Notes under the pieces: generated by a model
Databases searched by the model: none
What the model was told of the DNA's origin: nothing
Seen by the model: only the letters and a program-made list of their open reading frames with translations
Part shown: positions 52,289 to 60,765 of the stretch, in pieces
How positions within the stretch are numbered: the stretch's first letter is position 1
How the letters are laid out: the number at the start of each line of letters is the position of its first letter
Origin: Frankia sp. QA3
GTDB lineage: Bacteria > Actinomycetota > Actinomycetes > Frankiales > Frankiaceae
Reading direction: 5' to 3'
DNA: 64,000 nucleotides
Assembly (NCBI RefSeq): GCF_000262465.1
Contig: NZ_CM001489.1
Coordinates: 2,414,597-2,478,596 of the forward strand
Position numbers and translations under genes: made by a program

Positions 52289-53924
52289 TGCCCAGCCAGG
52301 TGTCGTAGAGGAACAGGTTCGCGGAGGCGGTGAAGGCGAATCCGCGTACGTCCTTCGCCAGTCCCACCACGGCCGGGATCTCGTACACCGGCACCGTTAT
52401 GCCGGCGTCGACGGCGAGTCGCTGCGCCTCGTCGACCACCTTCCTGCGCTGCGCGTCGTCCACGGTCGCCGCCTGCCGGGCCAGGGCGGCGTTGAGGCGG
52501 TCCGCGGGAGACCCGGGCGCCGGCGGGACGACGGGCCCAGGCAGCACGATCTTGGCCCGGAGGATGTCGGGATCCGTCCGGAAGGCCCCGGCGCCCCAGG
52601 CGTAGTCACCGATTCCGCGCTGCATCGCCGGGAAGGCCTGCCCGGTCACGAACTGCCGTAGCGTCAGCTCGATGCCCACCTGGCGCAGTTGTTGCTGGAT
52701 CAGCTCCAGCACCTCCTGGTCGGGGCCGCCGTTGGTCGTCCAGGCGACCGCGAGGGTCAGCCGCTGCCCGCCGCGCCGCCGGATCCCGTCCGGCCCCGCC
52801 GTCCACCCCGCGGCGTCGAGCAGCTTCCTGGCGCCGGCCGGATCGTAGGCGAGGGAAGCGCCGAGGTCGGCGTAGCCCGGGGTCGAGGCGGACAGGATGC
52901 TGGTCGCGACCTTGTAGTCGTCGCTGAGCACCGTGCCGACGACCTCCGCACGGTTGACCGCCTTGACCACGGCACGCCGGACACTCGAGTCGTCGATGGC
53001 GGGCCGGGAGACGAACGGGTTCACGGACAGGCACGCGACCACCCCAGGGATGATCTTCCTGGCGACGGTGAGGCCAGCCTGCCGGACCTGGGAGGTGTCC
53101 TGCACCGGCAACGCGGTCACCCCGCCGACCTGGCCGGATCTGAGCGCACCGGCCCGCACCCCGCCGTCGGGGATGATCGAATAGGTGATCTTGTCCAGAT
53201 AGGCGTCGCCGGTGTGCCGCGCGGTCGCCGGGCCCCAGCGGTAGCCGGCACGCCGATGCACGGTGACGGACTGCCGGGGCACATAGGAGTCCAGCACGAA
53301 CGGCCCGGATCCAATGATCCCGGAGACGCAGCGGTCGGCCAGCGGCCGGGCGAGCGTGGCCGAGGACAGCAGCCCCAGGCTCACCGTCGACGTCGCCTGC
53401 AGGAACTGCGCGTTGGGCTGGCCGAAGCGCACCCTGGCGGTGAGCGGGTCGATGACGTCCGTCCCGCGGTAGCCGGCGAGGTAGCTCGCCGCCAGTGGGG
53501 CCCGTCCGCCCGCCCGGACGACCGCGTCGAAGTTGTCCCGCACCGTGGTCGCGGTCAACGCCGAACCATCACTGAACGTGACCCCCGACCGCAGGTGGAA
53601 CGTGAACCCCGCGGCGTCCGGGCTGACCTGCCACGACGTGGCGAGCCACGGAACGATCGCGTTCGTCTTCGGGTCCTGCGCGGTCAGCGAGTCGACGATC
53701 GATCGCTCGATGTTGATCGCGTCGGCGATCCCCGACTGCTGAGGATCGAGGCAGACCGGATCAACACCGAGGCCGAGGCGCAGGTTCCCCCCCGTCCGCG
53801 GCGACCCGTCGCCCCCGGCACCCGCCGGACCACCGCTGCCACCGCACCCGGCGAGACCGAATCCGAGCGTGGCGGCCAGTCCAACAGAAAGTACATGAAC
53901 GGACCAGAAACCGCGCGTTACCAC
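52281..53924 (-). CDS. Peptide/nickel-type ABC substrate-binding lipoprotein (SBP_bac_5), cassette C
   Basis: A 547-residue family-5 binding protein. A short signal sequence (FWSVHVLSVGLAATLGFGLA) ends at the lipobox GLAGC. VDPVCLDPQQSGIADAINIE, LATSWQVSPDAAGFTFHLRS, IIGSGPFVLDSYVP and NLFLYDTWLGNG are family landmarks. It resembles the cassette A protein more than the cassette B protein. GTG at 53924 follows GGGGGATC; the frame to 54053 lacks signal-like features. It is the first gene of cassette C. Confidence 0.88.
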   Translation of the reverse strand: MVTRGFWSVHVLSVGLAATLGFGLAGCGGSGGPAGAGGDGSPRTGGNLRLGLGVDPVCLDPQQSGIADAINIERSIVDSLTAQDPKTNAIVPWLATSWQVSPDAAGFTFHLRSGVTFSDGSALTATTVRDNFDAVVRAGGRAPLAASYLAGYRGTDVIDPLTARVRFGQPNAQFLQATSTVSLGLLSSATLARPLADRCVSGIIGSGPFVLDSYVPRQSVTVHRRAGYRWGPATARHTGDAYLDKITYSIIPDGGVRAGALRSGQVGGVTALPVQDTSQVRQAGLTVARKIIPGVVACLSVNPFVSRPAIDDSSVRRAVVKAVNRAEVVGTVLSDDYKVATSILSASTPGYADLGASLAYDPAGARKLLDAAGWTAGPDGIRRRGGQRLTLAVAWTTNGGPDQEVLELIQQQLRQVGIELTLRQFVTGQAFPAMQRGIGDYAWGAGAFRTDPDILRAKIVLPGPVVPPAPGSPADRLNAALARQAATVDDAQRRKVVDEAQRLAVDAGITVPVYEIPAVVGLAKDVRGFAFTASANLFLYDTWLGNG

Positions 53925-54262
53925 GAAAAGATCCCCCAGATTTTCCGACAGGTACCGGCCGTGACGACAAAGCGGGGATTCAGTCGTTCCCGGTTTCGAC
54001 GTCCTCGGAATCGCGATCGCCCGTACGACTTCGACAATTCTCTCGGACGTCACTTAAGCGAGCCTAAAATGGAAGGGAGCGGCAATTGCGAAGCCGTTCC
54101 CCGAGCTCTTTCCCGGCCATCGCCTCGACTCGAGCCGCCGCCCTCGCCTGAGGCTCATCGACTGGCGCCGGCGAGGCCGGAGGCGACAGCCACCGTGCGA
54201 CGACGTCGGCGTCGTCCGCCACGCCTCGCCGTCGGCCAGGTCCGCCGCCAGGCTCCCCCGCC
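53925..54262. other. Promoter region of cassette C
   Basis: No gene is supported. AT-richer stretches at 53925-53960 and 54030-54085 probably hold the promoter of the binding-protein gene. No strong palindrome was seen. Confidence 0.4.
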
Positions 54263-55264
54263 CTATCCCCCGGCGACCCGGGGCAAGGTCGCGCCGGTGT
54301 CGAGCAGGCCGATCAGCCAGCCCGGCGTGGCCCCCAGGTAGAGCGCGTTGCACAGGACCGCGACCGTGGCCGCCTCGGGGTCCTGGTTGATCAGCGCGAC
54401 GAACGCGGCCAGGCCCGCCGCCTCCAGGCCGAACGTCAGAATCGAACTCCAGCGGATGGTCTCGGAGAAGTAGGCGTCGGTCCAGACGTCCTGGGCCTCC
54501 CCACCCCAGGTGGTGTTCCCGAAGGCCACCGCGCGGGCCCAGATGTCGCGCAGGTCGGCCTGGGTGTCCTCGCCGACGATCGCCTTCTCGTAGGCGTCCG
54601 GGTCGGCGGCGACGGCCCGCTCGAACGCGGAGCGCCAGACCTTCAGATAGTCCGGGGTCGGCAGGTCGTAGTCGACCCGCATGAAGTGACGCGCGTTGAT
54701 GCGCACCGCCGACGGCCTGGGCGCTCGGTGCGGGCGGCGCTGACCGATCGGCGGGTCCTCGGTCTTCACGACCTGCACCCCGGCGTTGTAGGCGATGCCG
54801 TGGACGGGACCCGACGGTGCGTCCTCCCGCAGGATCGAGGGCAGGATCTCCAGGCAGCGTTCGCCGCCGTCGCGCAGGGCCGCCAGCCGCTGCCCCATCT
54901 GCGCGACGATGCCCTGTTCGACCTCGGCGAACGGCGGCGACAGGGCGATGCCGAGCCGCTCGATGACCGGCGGCATCCCCCAGTGCTCGCGCAGCTCCAT
55001 GCCGCCCCAGTAGCTGGAGGCCAGGATCGCCCAGGCCTGCTCGCCGACCTCGTCGGCGGAGACCGTGCCCCGCATGATCGGGCCGGACAGCCGGTCGGTC
55101 ATCCAGCCGTTGAGCCCGACCCAGTACGCCTGCGGGGTCGCCATCGTGGCCGCCGTGGGCGCGAACTCGGCCACGAGGCGGTCCACGAGCGCCGGCGCGG
55201 CGGGCATCACCGCGGCCAGTTCCGCCAACAGCGGTGGCCCGTCGCCGTCAATGTGCAAGGTCAT
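54263..55264 (-). CDS. Conserved protein of unknown function, coupled to a phosphotransferase
   Basis: A 333-residue mostly helical protein not recognised. It contains TPQAYWVGLNGWMTDRLSGP, SSYWGGMELREHWGMPPVIE, INARHFMRVDYDLPTPDYLK, the well-conserved AFGNTTWGGEAQDVWTDAYF and TIRWSSILTFGLEAAGLAAF. It ends with a hydrophobic stretch. A fragment of a paralogue survives at 9269-9393, showing the family was once in at least two copies. ATG at 55264 overlaps the phosphotransferase stop by ATGA, indicating a functional pair. Confidence 0.75.
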   Translation of the reverse strand: MTLHIDGDGPPLLAELAAVMPAAPALVDRLVAEFAPTAATMATPQAYWVGLNGWMTDRLSGPIMRGTVSADEVGEQAWAILASSYWGGMELREHWGMPPVIERLGIALSPPFAEVEQGIVAQMGQRLAALRDGGERCLEILPSILREDAPSGPVHGIAYNAGVQVVKTEDPPIGQRRPHRAPRPSAVRINARHFMRVDYDLPTPDYLKVWRSAFERAVAADPDAYEKAIVGEDTQADLRDIWARAVAFGNTTWGGEAQDVWTDAYFSETIRWSSILTFGLEAAGLAAFVALINQDPEAATVAVLCNALYLGATPGWLIGLLDTGATLPRVAGG

Positions 55265-56643
55265 GCGTGCCTCCTGGACTGGCCCTCGGCCTGCCAGGCG
55301 TCTGCGGTGAGCGGTTGCAGACTCAGGTGGATGAGCTTCTCGTGCCGGGCACCCGTGCCGGCGATGAGGAACTGCTGGCGCTGCGTCCAGCGGTGGAAGT
55401 ACTGCACCAGCGCAACATCGAGGTCCGGGGAGGCGCGCAGCACGAACTGCTCCAACGCCGCCTCGGCGGTGGCGAGATCCGGCTGGCGGGTGCCGAGCAG
55501 CTCGGAGATCTCCTCGACGGCGGCGCCTTCCAGATCGGCGCCGAAGGCGTGGACGTGCTCGGCGAACCGGGTCACGGCGCGGGCGCTGTCCGCCCGGAAG
55601 CCCTCGTAGGCGCTGGCGGTGGGCCATTCGTCAAGCAGCGACATCAGGTTGGTGTAGGCGGCGCTCGAGTAGGACGACGGGCGCTGTGCGGGTGCTTCGA
55701 CGGTGGGCAGCGGCGCGCCCGCGACCGCGGCGATGGCTTCCAGCGCCCAGCGGCCACAGCCGACGAGCCAGGTGAAGTACTCCAGCCAGCTGTCCCCGGG
55801 GGCGGGGTTGCGCACGGAGTCCTCCCACTGGAACGGGGTCATCAGCGACCAGCCGGCGGTGTGGAACTCCACGGCGTCGCGGTCGACCGGCTCGCCGGTG
55901 ACGGCCTCGTACCGGCGGGCGATCCGGCCGATGTCGCCGAGGGGCTCCTCGCAGTCACGGCTGCGCATCGCGGCGAACTCGGCGATCGGGTCGCCGATGT
56001 AGGCGGCCTCGAAGTCGATCAGGCCGGTCATCCTGCCCTGCTCGAACAGGAACTGCGCCGCGTCGGCCTGGATGAGCCCCTGCTGCGTGCGCCCGGCCGG
56101 GACGTTGCGGCACAGCCACCGCCACATGAACTCGATCATCGGGCTGGGCGCGGTCTTGGCCCGGCGGTAGTTGCGCTCGCCGGTGGCGTACATGTTCAGC
56201 GCCGCGGCCCGGTTGTCCGCCGGGACGGGCAGGCCGAGTGCCCCGAACTCGTTCACGTCGATCGCGTGCATGCGGCACATGGCGTCGACGTACTGGTCCA
56301 GCACGGCCTCGCGTTCGGCGTCGTCGAGCGCGGTGGCAAGGTTGACCCGGCCGGGCAGCCGGTCCATGACGATCGCGGGCGGGTCGTCGATCATCCCGTG
56401 GACGCGCGGGACGGGCACGCCGTGCCGGTGGAGCACCCGGTTGATGTCGGCCTCCTGCCCGAGAGTGATCATCTCCCGGAAGTTGCCGCCGCGATGGCCG
56501 CGCACGTAGTAGCTGCGCAGCTCCCCCTGATTCTTCAGCTCGGCGAACCAGGCGGCGCGCCACCGCTCCTGCCGCTCGAAGGCCACGACGGTGCCGTCGA
56601 GCTCCCGCTCCAACCAGGCCCTGACCTGCTCATCCTGGCTCAC
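55261..56643 (-). CDS. Aminoglycoside-phosphotransferase-fold protein with atypical active site
   Basis: A 460-residue protein with the kinase-like APH fold. The amino-terminal lobe shows GNFREMITLGQEADINRVLH and GVPVPRVHGMIDDPPAIVMD. The metal-binding motif LIDFEAAYIGDPIAEFAAMR is intact. The catalytic loop, normally HGDxxxxN, reads GLIQADAAQFLFEQGRMT, so the usual His, Asp and Asn positions differ; an Asp three residues before a Gln may substitute, as in a recognised-looking actinobacterial subgroup. The last 130 residues are an extra helical domain. GTG at 56643 follows GGAGGGAGA. The substrate is unknown and drug resistance should not be assumed. Confidence 0.78.
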   Translation of the reverse strand: MSQDEQVRAWLERELDGTVVAFERQERWRAAWFAELKNQGELRSYYVRGHRGGNFREMITLGQEADINRVLHRHGVPVPRVHGMIDDPPAIVMDRLPGRVNLATALDDAEREAVLDQYVDAMCRMHAIDVNEFGALGLPVPADNRAAALNMYATGERNYRRAKTAPSPMIEFMWRWLCRNVPAGRTQQGLIQADAAQFLFEQGRMTGLIDFEAAYIGDPIAEFAAMRSRDCEEPLGDIGRIARRYEAVTGEPVDRDAVEFHTAGWSLMTPFQWEDSVRNPAPGDSWLEYFTWLVGCGRWALEAIAAVAGAPLPTVEAPAQRPSSYSSAAYTNLMSLLDEWPTASAYEGFRADSARAVTRFAEHVHAFGADLEGAAVEEISELLGTRQPDLATAEAALEQFVLRASPDLDVALVQYFHRWTQRQQFLIAGTGARHEKLIHLSLQPLTADAWQAEGQSRRHA

Positions 56644-56922
56644 GGTTCTCCCTCCGTGTACGTCTCGGCGAGGCTACGGGATCTTTCCTGGTGGAACATC
56701 CTCAATCCGCGCGCATGGCACGTTCGAGCCAGTCCACGGCGGCCCGCGCGTCAACTCGACGTTGCCGAGGTCCATGCGTCAACCGGAGGCCGACGGCAGC
56801 TGTCGCACTGCGCGCAGCGACGACATGGCACGCCCCCGTCCCACCGCTGGTCAGCGGGGAGGGCCCCGCCACCAGGGCGGGCACCTCGCCGGCGGTCTAC
56901 CTGGGCACGGCGGCGTACGCGA

Positions 56923-57529
56923 TCAGCCGGGGCGGTGCGCGAAGACGGTCTTTCCGACGGTGATACCGGCACGCAGGTCGGTGAGCACCATGGCCGCGCG
57001 CTGGATGGGCACGACGTCCGAGACGCGGACGGCGACCTCACCGGTGGCGACCAGGCGCAGGGCGCGGCGCAGGTAGCCGCCGACGAGTTCGGGCTGGGTG
57101 GCGCTGAGCGCGCCGAGATTGAAGCCCAGCCTGAGCGCCTCCTGCCGCTTCGCCTCGCTTCCCACGACGCCGACCACCCGCCCCGCGCCGACCACCCGCC
57201 CCGCGCAGCCTGGCCACCTGGCCGAGCTGTGAGCCGAGGCCGCCCGCCGCGGCCTGGACGAGCACGGACTCCCCGGCACGCAGGTAGCCGACCCGTTCGA
57301 GCGAGAGCAGAGCGGTCGTGGTGTTCGACGGCACCGCCCTGGCCAGGGCGGGATCGAGCCCGGGGGGCAGCGGCGCGACGAGCACCGCGTTGGTCACCGC
57401 CACCTCTCCGTAGGCGCCACCGGTGTCGATCGTCAACGCGGCGACCGCCTGCCCGGGCTCGAGGCCGGTCACACCCGGTCCGAGCTCGCGGACGCGGCCT
57501 GACGCTTCGATACCGGGAACCCACGGCAA
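56923..57529 (-). pseudogene. Quinone oxidoreductase (zinc-free MDR) fragment, frameshifted
   Basis: The minus strand reads PWVPGIEASGRVRELGPGVT, LEPGQAVAALTIDTGGAYGE and VLVQAAAGGLGSQLGQVARL, then shifts frame near 57225 to continue VVGVVGSEAKRQEALRLGFN and AAMVLTDLRAGITVGKTVFA. The first 60 or so residues are missing. An exact 18-nt tandem duplication (57174-57209) lies beside the frame change. The truncated start overlaps the end of the MFS gene. Confidence 0.75.
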
Positions 57530-58983
57530 TCGACATCGTCGCCAACAGGGCGAGCGACCACCGGCGCCGCCGCGGGCGCGGACCGCGGCCGCAGCAGGAC
57601 CAGGGCGATGACCACGGCCACCGCCACGATGACGACATCGACGAGGACGCCGAGGTGCACGCCGTCGACTGTCCGCGCGGCGGTCGGCCCGGCGCCGAGG
57701 CGGGTCGCGGCGATCGTCGAGAGGACGGGCGTGCCGATGGTGAGGCCGAGCTGCTGCGCGGTGTAGGTGAGGCTGGTCGCCATCCCCTGTTCCTCGTCCG
57801 CCACACCCGAGGTGCCGATGACCATGTAGCCGACGACGGCGAAGACGTGGCCGAGCCCCACGACTCCCGTGGCCACCAGCAGGATCGCCAGCCCACCGTC
57901 GGTCCGGATCCCGAGCAGGGCGGCGGTGCTGACCGCCTGAAGGAGCAGACCGAGTACCAGCGTCATCTGGACGCCGAGGCGGGCGATGACCCGGGCCGCG
58001 AACAGGCCGCCGATCACTGCCATGCAGCCGAGCGCAGCGAAGGAGAAACCGGTGTCGAGGGGGGACAGGCCGCGAACCTGCTGCATGTAGAGGGTGAGCA
58101 GAAACACCACGCCCGTCACCATCGAGAAGGTGACCATGCCGGTCAGGTTTCCCCAGATGACGGTGCGCCGCCGCAGGATGCGCAGATCGATCAGTGGCGC
58201 GGCGATCCGTGACTCGATCAGCGGGAACATGATCAGCAGCACCGCCCCGGCGACGATGGTGCTGCCAGTCACCGGGTCGCCCCAGCCGGCCCGCTCACCC
58301 GAAGTGACCCCGAAGATGAGCAGAAGCAGGCCACCGGTGACGGTGATCGCGCCGGCGACGTCCAGTCGGGGGGTCTCCAGGTTACGGCTCTCCCGGATCA
58401 GGATCGTCGCGCCGACGAGTGCGAGCAGCCCGAACGGAACGTTGATGAACAGGGTGGAGCGCCAGCTCGTCAGCTCCGTGATGACCCCGCCCAGGACCAC
58501 GCCGATCAGGAATCCGAGGGAAAGCAGCGTGCCGTTGATCCCCAGAGCGCGGGCACGCAGCTTGCCCTCCGGGAAGGACGTGGTGAGCAGCGACATCGCC
58601 GCGGGGGTGAGCATCGCCGACGCCACGCCCTGGCCCGCCCGGGCGGCCAGCAGCATGCCGGGCGATACCGACAGACCCCCGACCAGGGAGGACGTGATGA
58701 AAAGCGCCATGCCCGCGAGGTACCACCGTCGGCGGCCGTAAAGATCTGCGGCCCGACCGAACAGGAGCAGCAGTCCGCCGGAGGGCAACGCGAAGGCAGT
58801 GATGATCCACTGCAGGTCCTTGACCTGAAAGTGGAGATCATCACCGATCTTCGGTAGCGACACGCTCAGAATGGAGAAGTCCAACGCGAGCATGAACTGG
58901 GTGCCGCACAATAGGACAACCACCAGCCACTGCCTGGTACCGAACCGGGCCGGCGCATCGTTCTCCAGTGAATCCATGGTCAT
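57469..58983 (-). CDS. MFS multidrug exporter (DHA2-like)
   Basis: A 504-residue transporter of the 14-membrane-segment type. It opens VVLLCGTQFMLALDFSILSV, has LFGRAADLYGRRRW between segments 2 and 3, and motif C-like GFLIGVVLGGVITEL. Such proteins export drugs or dyes by proton antiport. Its last 20 residues (from VGDDVDCRGFPV) are read out of frame through the quinone oxidoreductase fragment, so its natural end may have been replaced by a deletion. It diverges from the XRE regulator at 59040, which probably controls it. Confidence 0.87.
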   Translation of the reverse strand: MTMDSLENDAPARFGTRQWLVVVLLCGTQFMLALDFSILSVSLPKIGDDLHFQVKDLQWIITAFALPSGGLLLLFGRAADLYGRRRWYLAGMALFITSSLVGGLSVSPGMLLAARAGQGVASAMLTPAAMSLLTTSFPEGKLRARALGINGTLLSLGFLIGVVLGGVITELTSWRSTLFINVPFGLLALVGATILIRESRNLETPRLDVAGAITVTGGLLLLIFGVTSGERAGWGDPVTGSTIVAGAVLLIMFPLIESRIAAPLIDLRILRRRTVIWGNLTGMVTFSMVTGVVFLLTLYMQQVRGLSPLDTGFSFAALGCMAVIGGLFAARVIARLGVQMTLVLGLLLQAVSTAALLGIRTDGGLAILLVATGVVGLGHVFAVVGYMVIGTSGVADEEQGMATSLTYTAQQLGLTIGTPVLSTIAATRLGAGPTAARTVDGVHLGVLVDVVIVAVAVVIALVLLRPRSAPAAAPVVARPVGDDVDCRGFPVSKRQAASASSDRV

Positions 58984-59039
58984 ACGACGAGACTCGCGCA
59001 GGCCGGCCCTCTTGAGAAGCTGGAGATTATCCTACCCCT

Positions 59040-60020
59040 GTGAGTACCACCCAGGATCCGACGCCCACCCGACCGCGTCGCCGAGATGATCTACGTCACT
59101 TCCTTAAGATTGCACGGGCAAGGTTGTCGCCGGAGGACGTCGGACTGGCGGGCGGTGGTCGGCGCCGCACACCCGGCCTTCGCCGTGAGGAGGTGGCGGT
59201 GCTGGCCGGTATCGGCACCTCGTGGTACGTGGCGTTGGAACAGGGGCGTGACATCACGGTCTCGGCCAACGTCCTGAACGCGATCAGCTCCGCGCTACGC
59301 CTGTCTCCGCTGGAACGGGACTACCTCTATCGTCTGGCCGGGGTCAGTCCTCCCCAGGCCGTACTACGCGAGATGCCCACCGCGGAATGGCTGACCCGCC
59401 TGGTGGACCACTGGATGCCGAGCCCGGCCCATGTCATCGACCAGTACTGGGACATACTGGCGACAAATCGCTCGGCCCGGGAGGTTTTCGGGTTCACCGC
59501 CGAGGACCACAACTGCCTGGTGTCCTTTTTCGTCAACCGGTCCTACCGGGAGCGGATCGGGAACTGGGACGAGCTCGCCCTGAATCTCGTCGCGGAGTTC
59601 CGCCGCGACGTGGCGCGTTTCCCGGAAAATACTCGGTGCGACCGGCTGGCAGCCCGGCTCCAGCGGATCAGCCCGGAGTTCGCCGACCTGTGGGCGCGTC
59701 ACGAGGTGACGGCGACGACGCGGAACATCAAGGAGGTCAACCATGCAGCCATCGGGCGCCTGGTCTTCGACTCCATCACGCTGCACCTGCCGGACCGGCC
59801 CGACATCCGGCTGATCCTGCATACTCCCAGGTCCGGCACCAGTACCGGTCACAAGGTGGCCGGCCTGCTCGGACGGCCCGACACCGACGACGGCGCCCAG
59901 GCGGCAGGGATCATGCACCAGGGGCCGCCGGGTACCGTCGCGGTATCAGCGCCGCAGGTTCAGGAACGGTTGACGCCGACGTTCCTGCCGGACGGTCGAG
60001 GAATCCCCGTGACCGGGTAG
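59040..60020 (+). CDS. XRE-family regulator with MmyB-type ligand domain
   Basis: A 326-residue regulator. The amino-terminal helix-turn-helix is TPGLRREEVAVLAGIGTSWY, and the MmyB-like ligand-binding part begins SPAHVIDQYWDILATNRSAR, followed by DELALNLVAEFRRDVARFPE. These proteins often regulate adjacent exporters or dehydrogenases, possibly sensing fatty-acid-like ligands. The GTG at 59040 starts only 56 nt from the divergent MFS start. Its last 75 nt overlap the end of the convergent metallo-hydrolase gene. Confidence 0.87.
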   Translation: MSTTQDPTPTRPRRRDDLRHFLKIARARLSPEDVGLAGGGRRRTPGLRREEVAVLAGIGTSWYVALEQGRDITVSANVLNAISSALRLSPLERDYLYRLAGVSPPQAVLREMPTAEWLTRLVDHWMPSPAHVIDQYWDILATNRSAREVFGFTAEDHNCLVSFFVNRSYRERIGNWDELALNLVAEFRRDVARFPENTRCDRLAARLQRISPEFADLWARHEVTATTRNIKEVNHAAIGRLVFDSITLHLPDRPDIRLILHTPRSGTSTGHKVAGLLGRPDTDDGAQAAGIMHQGPPGTVAVSAPQVQERLTPTFLPDGRGIPVTG

Positions 60021-60602
60021 CAGCGAGCCGCCGTCCGGCATCGGTCCGAACACCTCGGCGACCGCCTCCTGCAACGACCGGAGGTTACCCGAAAAGGCCT
60101 GGCCGATAGATCCGGCGAACAGCGCGTCCCCGGTGAGCAGGACGTCGTCCTCGGCCGTGCAGTGGAGAATGACCGAACCCGGAGTATGGCCTCCGACGTG
60201 ATGGCTGTGCACGGTGATCCCGGCTATGGACAACGGCGATTCCGGTCCGGGGAGATGGCGTACGTCGGTCGGCTCACGGTGGGGATGCCCCTCCAGCAGA
60301 TCCGCCGGAAACGAGTCCGGAAGTCCGGCCTCGGGCACGCCGAGCATGAAGCGGTCGCCCGGATGAATGTAGACCGGTATGTCAAAATCCCGACAGAGGG
60401 GGACGGCGTCCCAGGTGTGGTCCATATGGCCATGCGTGAGGAGCACGGCCTCGGGGACGAGCCGGTGCCCGGAGATCAGGGTCCGTATCTTCTCGGCGGA
60501 TCGTTGACCGGGATCGACGATCAGGCAGCCGCTTCCGGGGGCTGGCGCGATAATGTACGCGTTCGTCGTGAAGGAGCCGGCGGGGAAATCAAGGACGAGC
60601 AC
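59946..60602 (-). CDS. Metallo-beta-lactamase-fold hydrolase (glyoxalase II-like)
   Basis: A 218-residue hydrolase with the full metal site: THGHMDH (residue 56), the His of HHVGGHTPGSV, the Asp of LTGDALF and the His of LPGHGDSS. The opening FTTNAYIIAP is typical of glyoxalase II-like members, which hydrolyse thioesters such as lactoyl-thiol adducts. The GTG start at 60602 is the first homologous residue. It overlaps the convergent XRE gene by 75 nt. Confidence 0.88.
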   Translation of the reverse strand: MLVLDFPAGSFTTNAYIIAPAPGSGCLIVDPGQRSAEKIRTLISGHRLVPEAVLLTHGHMDHTWDAVPLCRDFDIPVYIHPGDRFMLGVPEAGLPDSFPADLLEGHPHREPTDVRHLPGPESPLSIAGITVHSHHVGGHTPGSVILHCTAEDDVLLTGDALFAGSIGQAFSGNLRSLQEAVAEVFGPMPDGGSLLPGHGDSSTVRQERRRQPFLNLRR

Positions 60603-60720
60603 GGAAGATCACTCCTTGGCCGGCAGCGGGTCAGAGCGGCGGCCGATCATCGGAAGAAGGATCCATCTATCCGGTTGCCCCCGCCGCGTCGACTAGATCG
60701 TGTGACAGTTTCAAAGGATT

Positions 60721-60754
60721 GCCGTCCGCTGGGCAGGAAAGCCCAGCGGACGGC
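60721..60754. terminator. 14-bp perfect hairpin after the aldo/keto reductase gene
   Basis: Arms 60721-60734 (GCCGTCCGCTGGGC) and 60741-60754 are exact reverse complements with loop AGGAAA. It lies 11 nt past the aldo/keto reductase stop on the minus strand. Confidence 0.85.
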
Positions 60755-60765
60755 CGGCGAGGCGC

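Noticed and set aside
55234-58212. A 992-codon open frame on the plus strand
   Set aside because: It runs antisense to the phosphotransferase, the quinone oxidoreductase fragment and the MFS gene and has no domain. Very high third-position GC removes stop codons from opposite frames.
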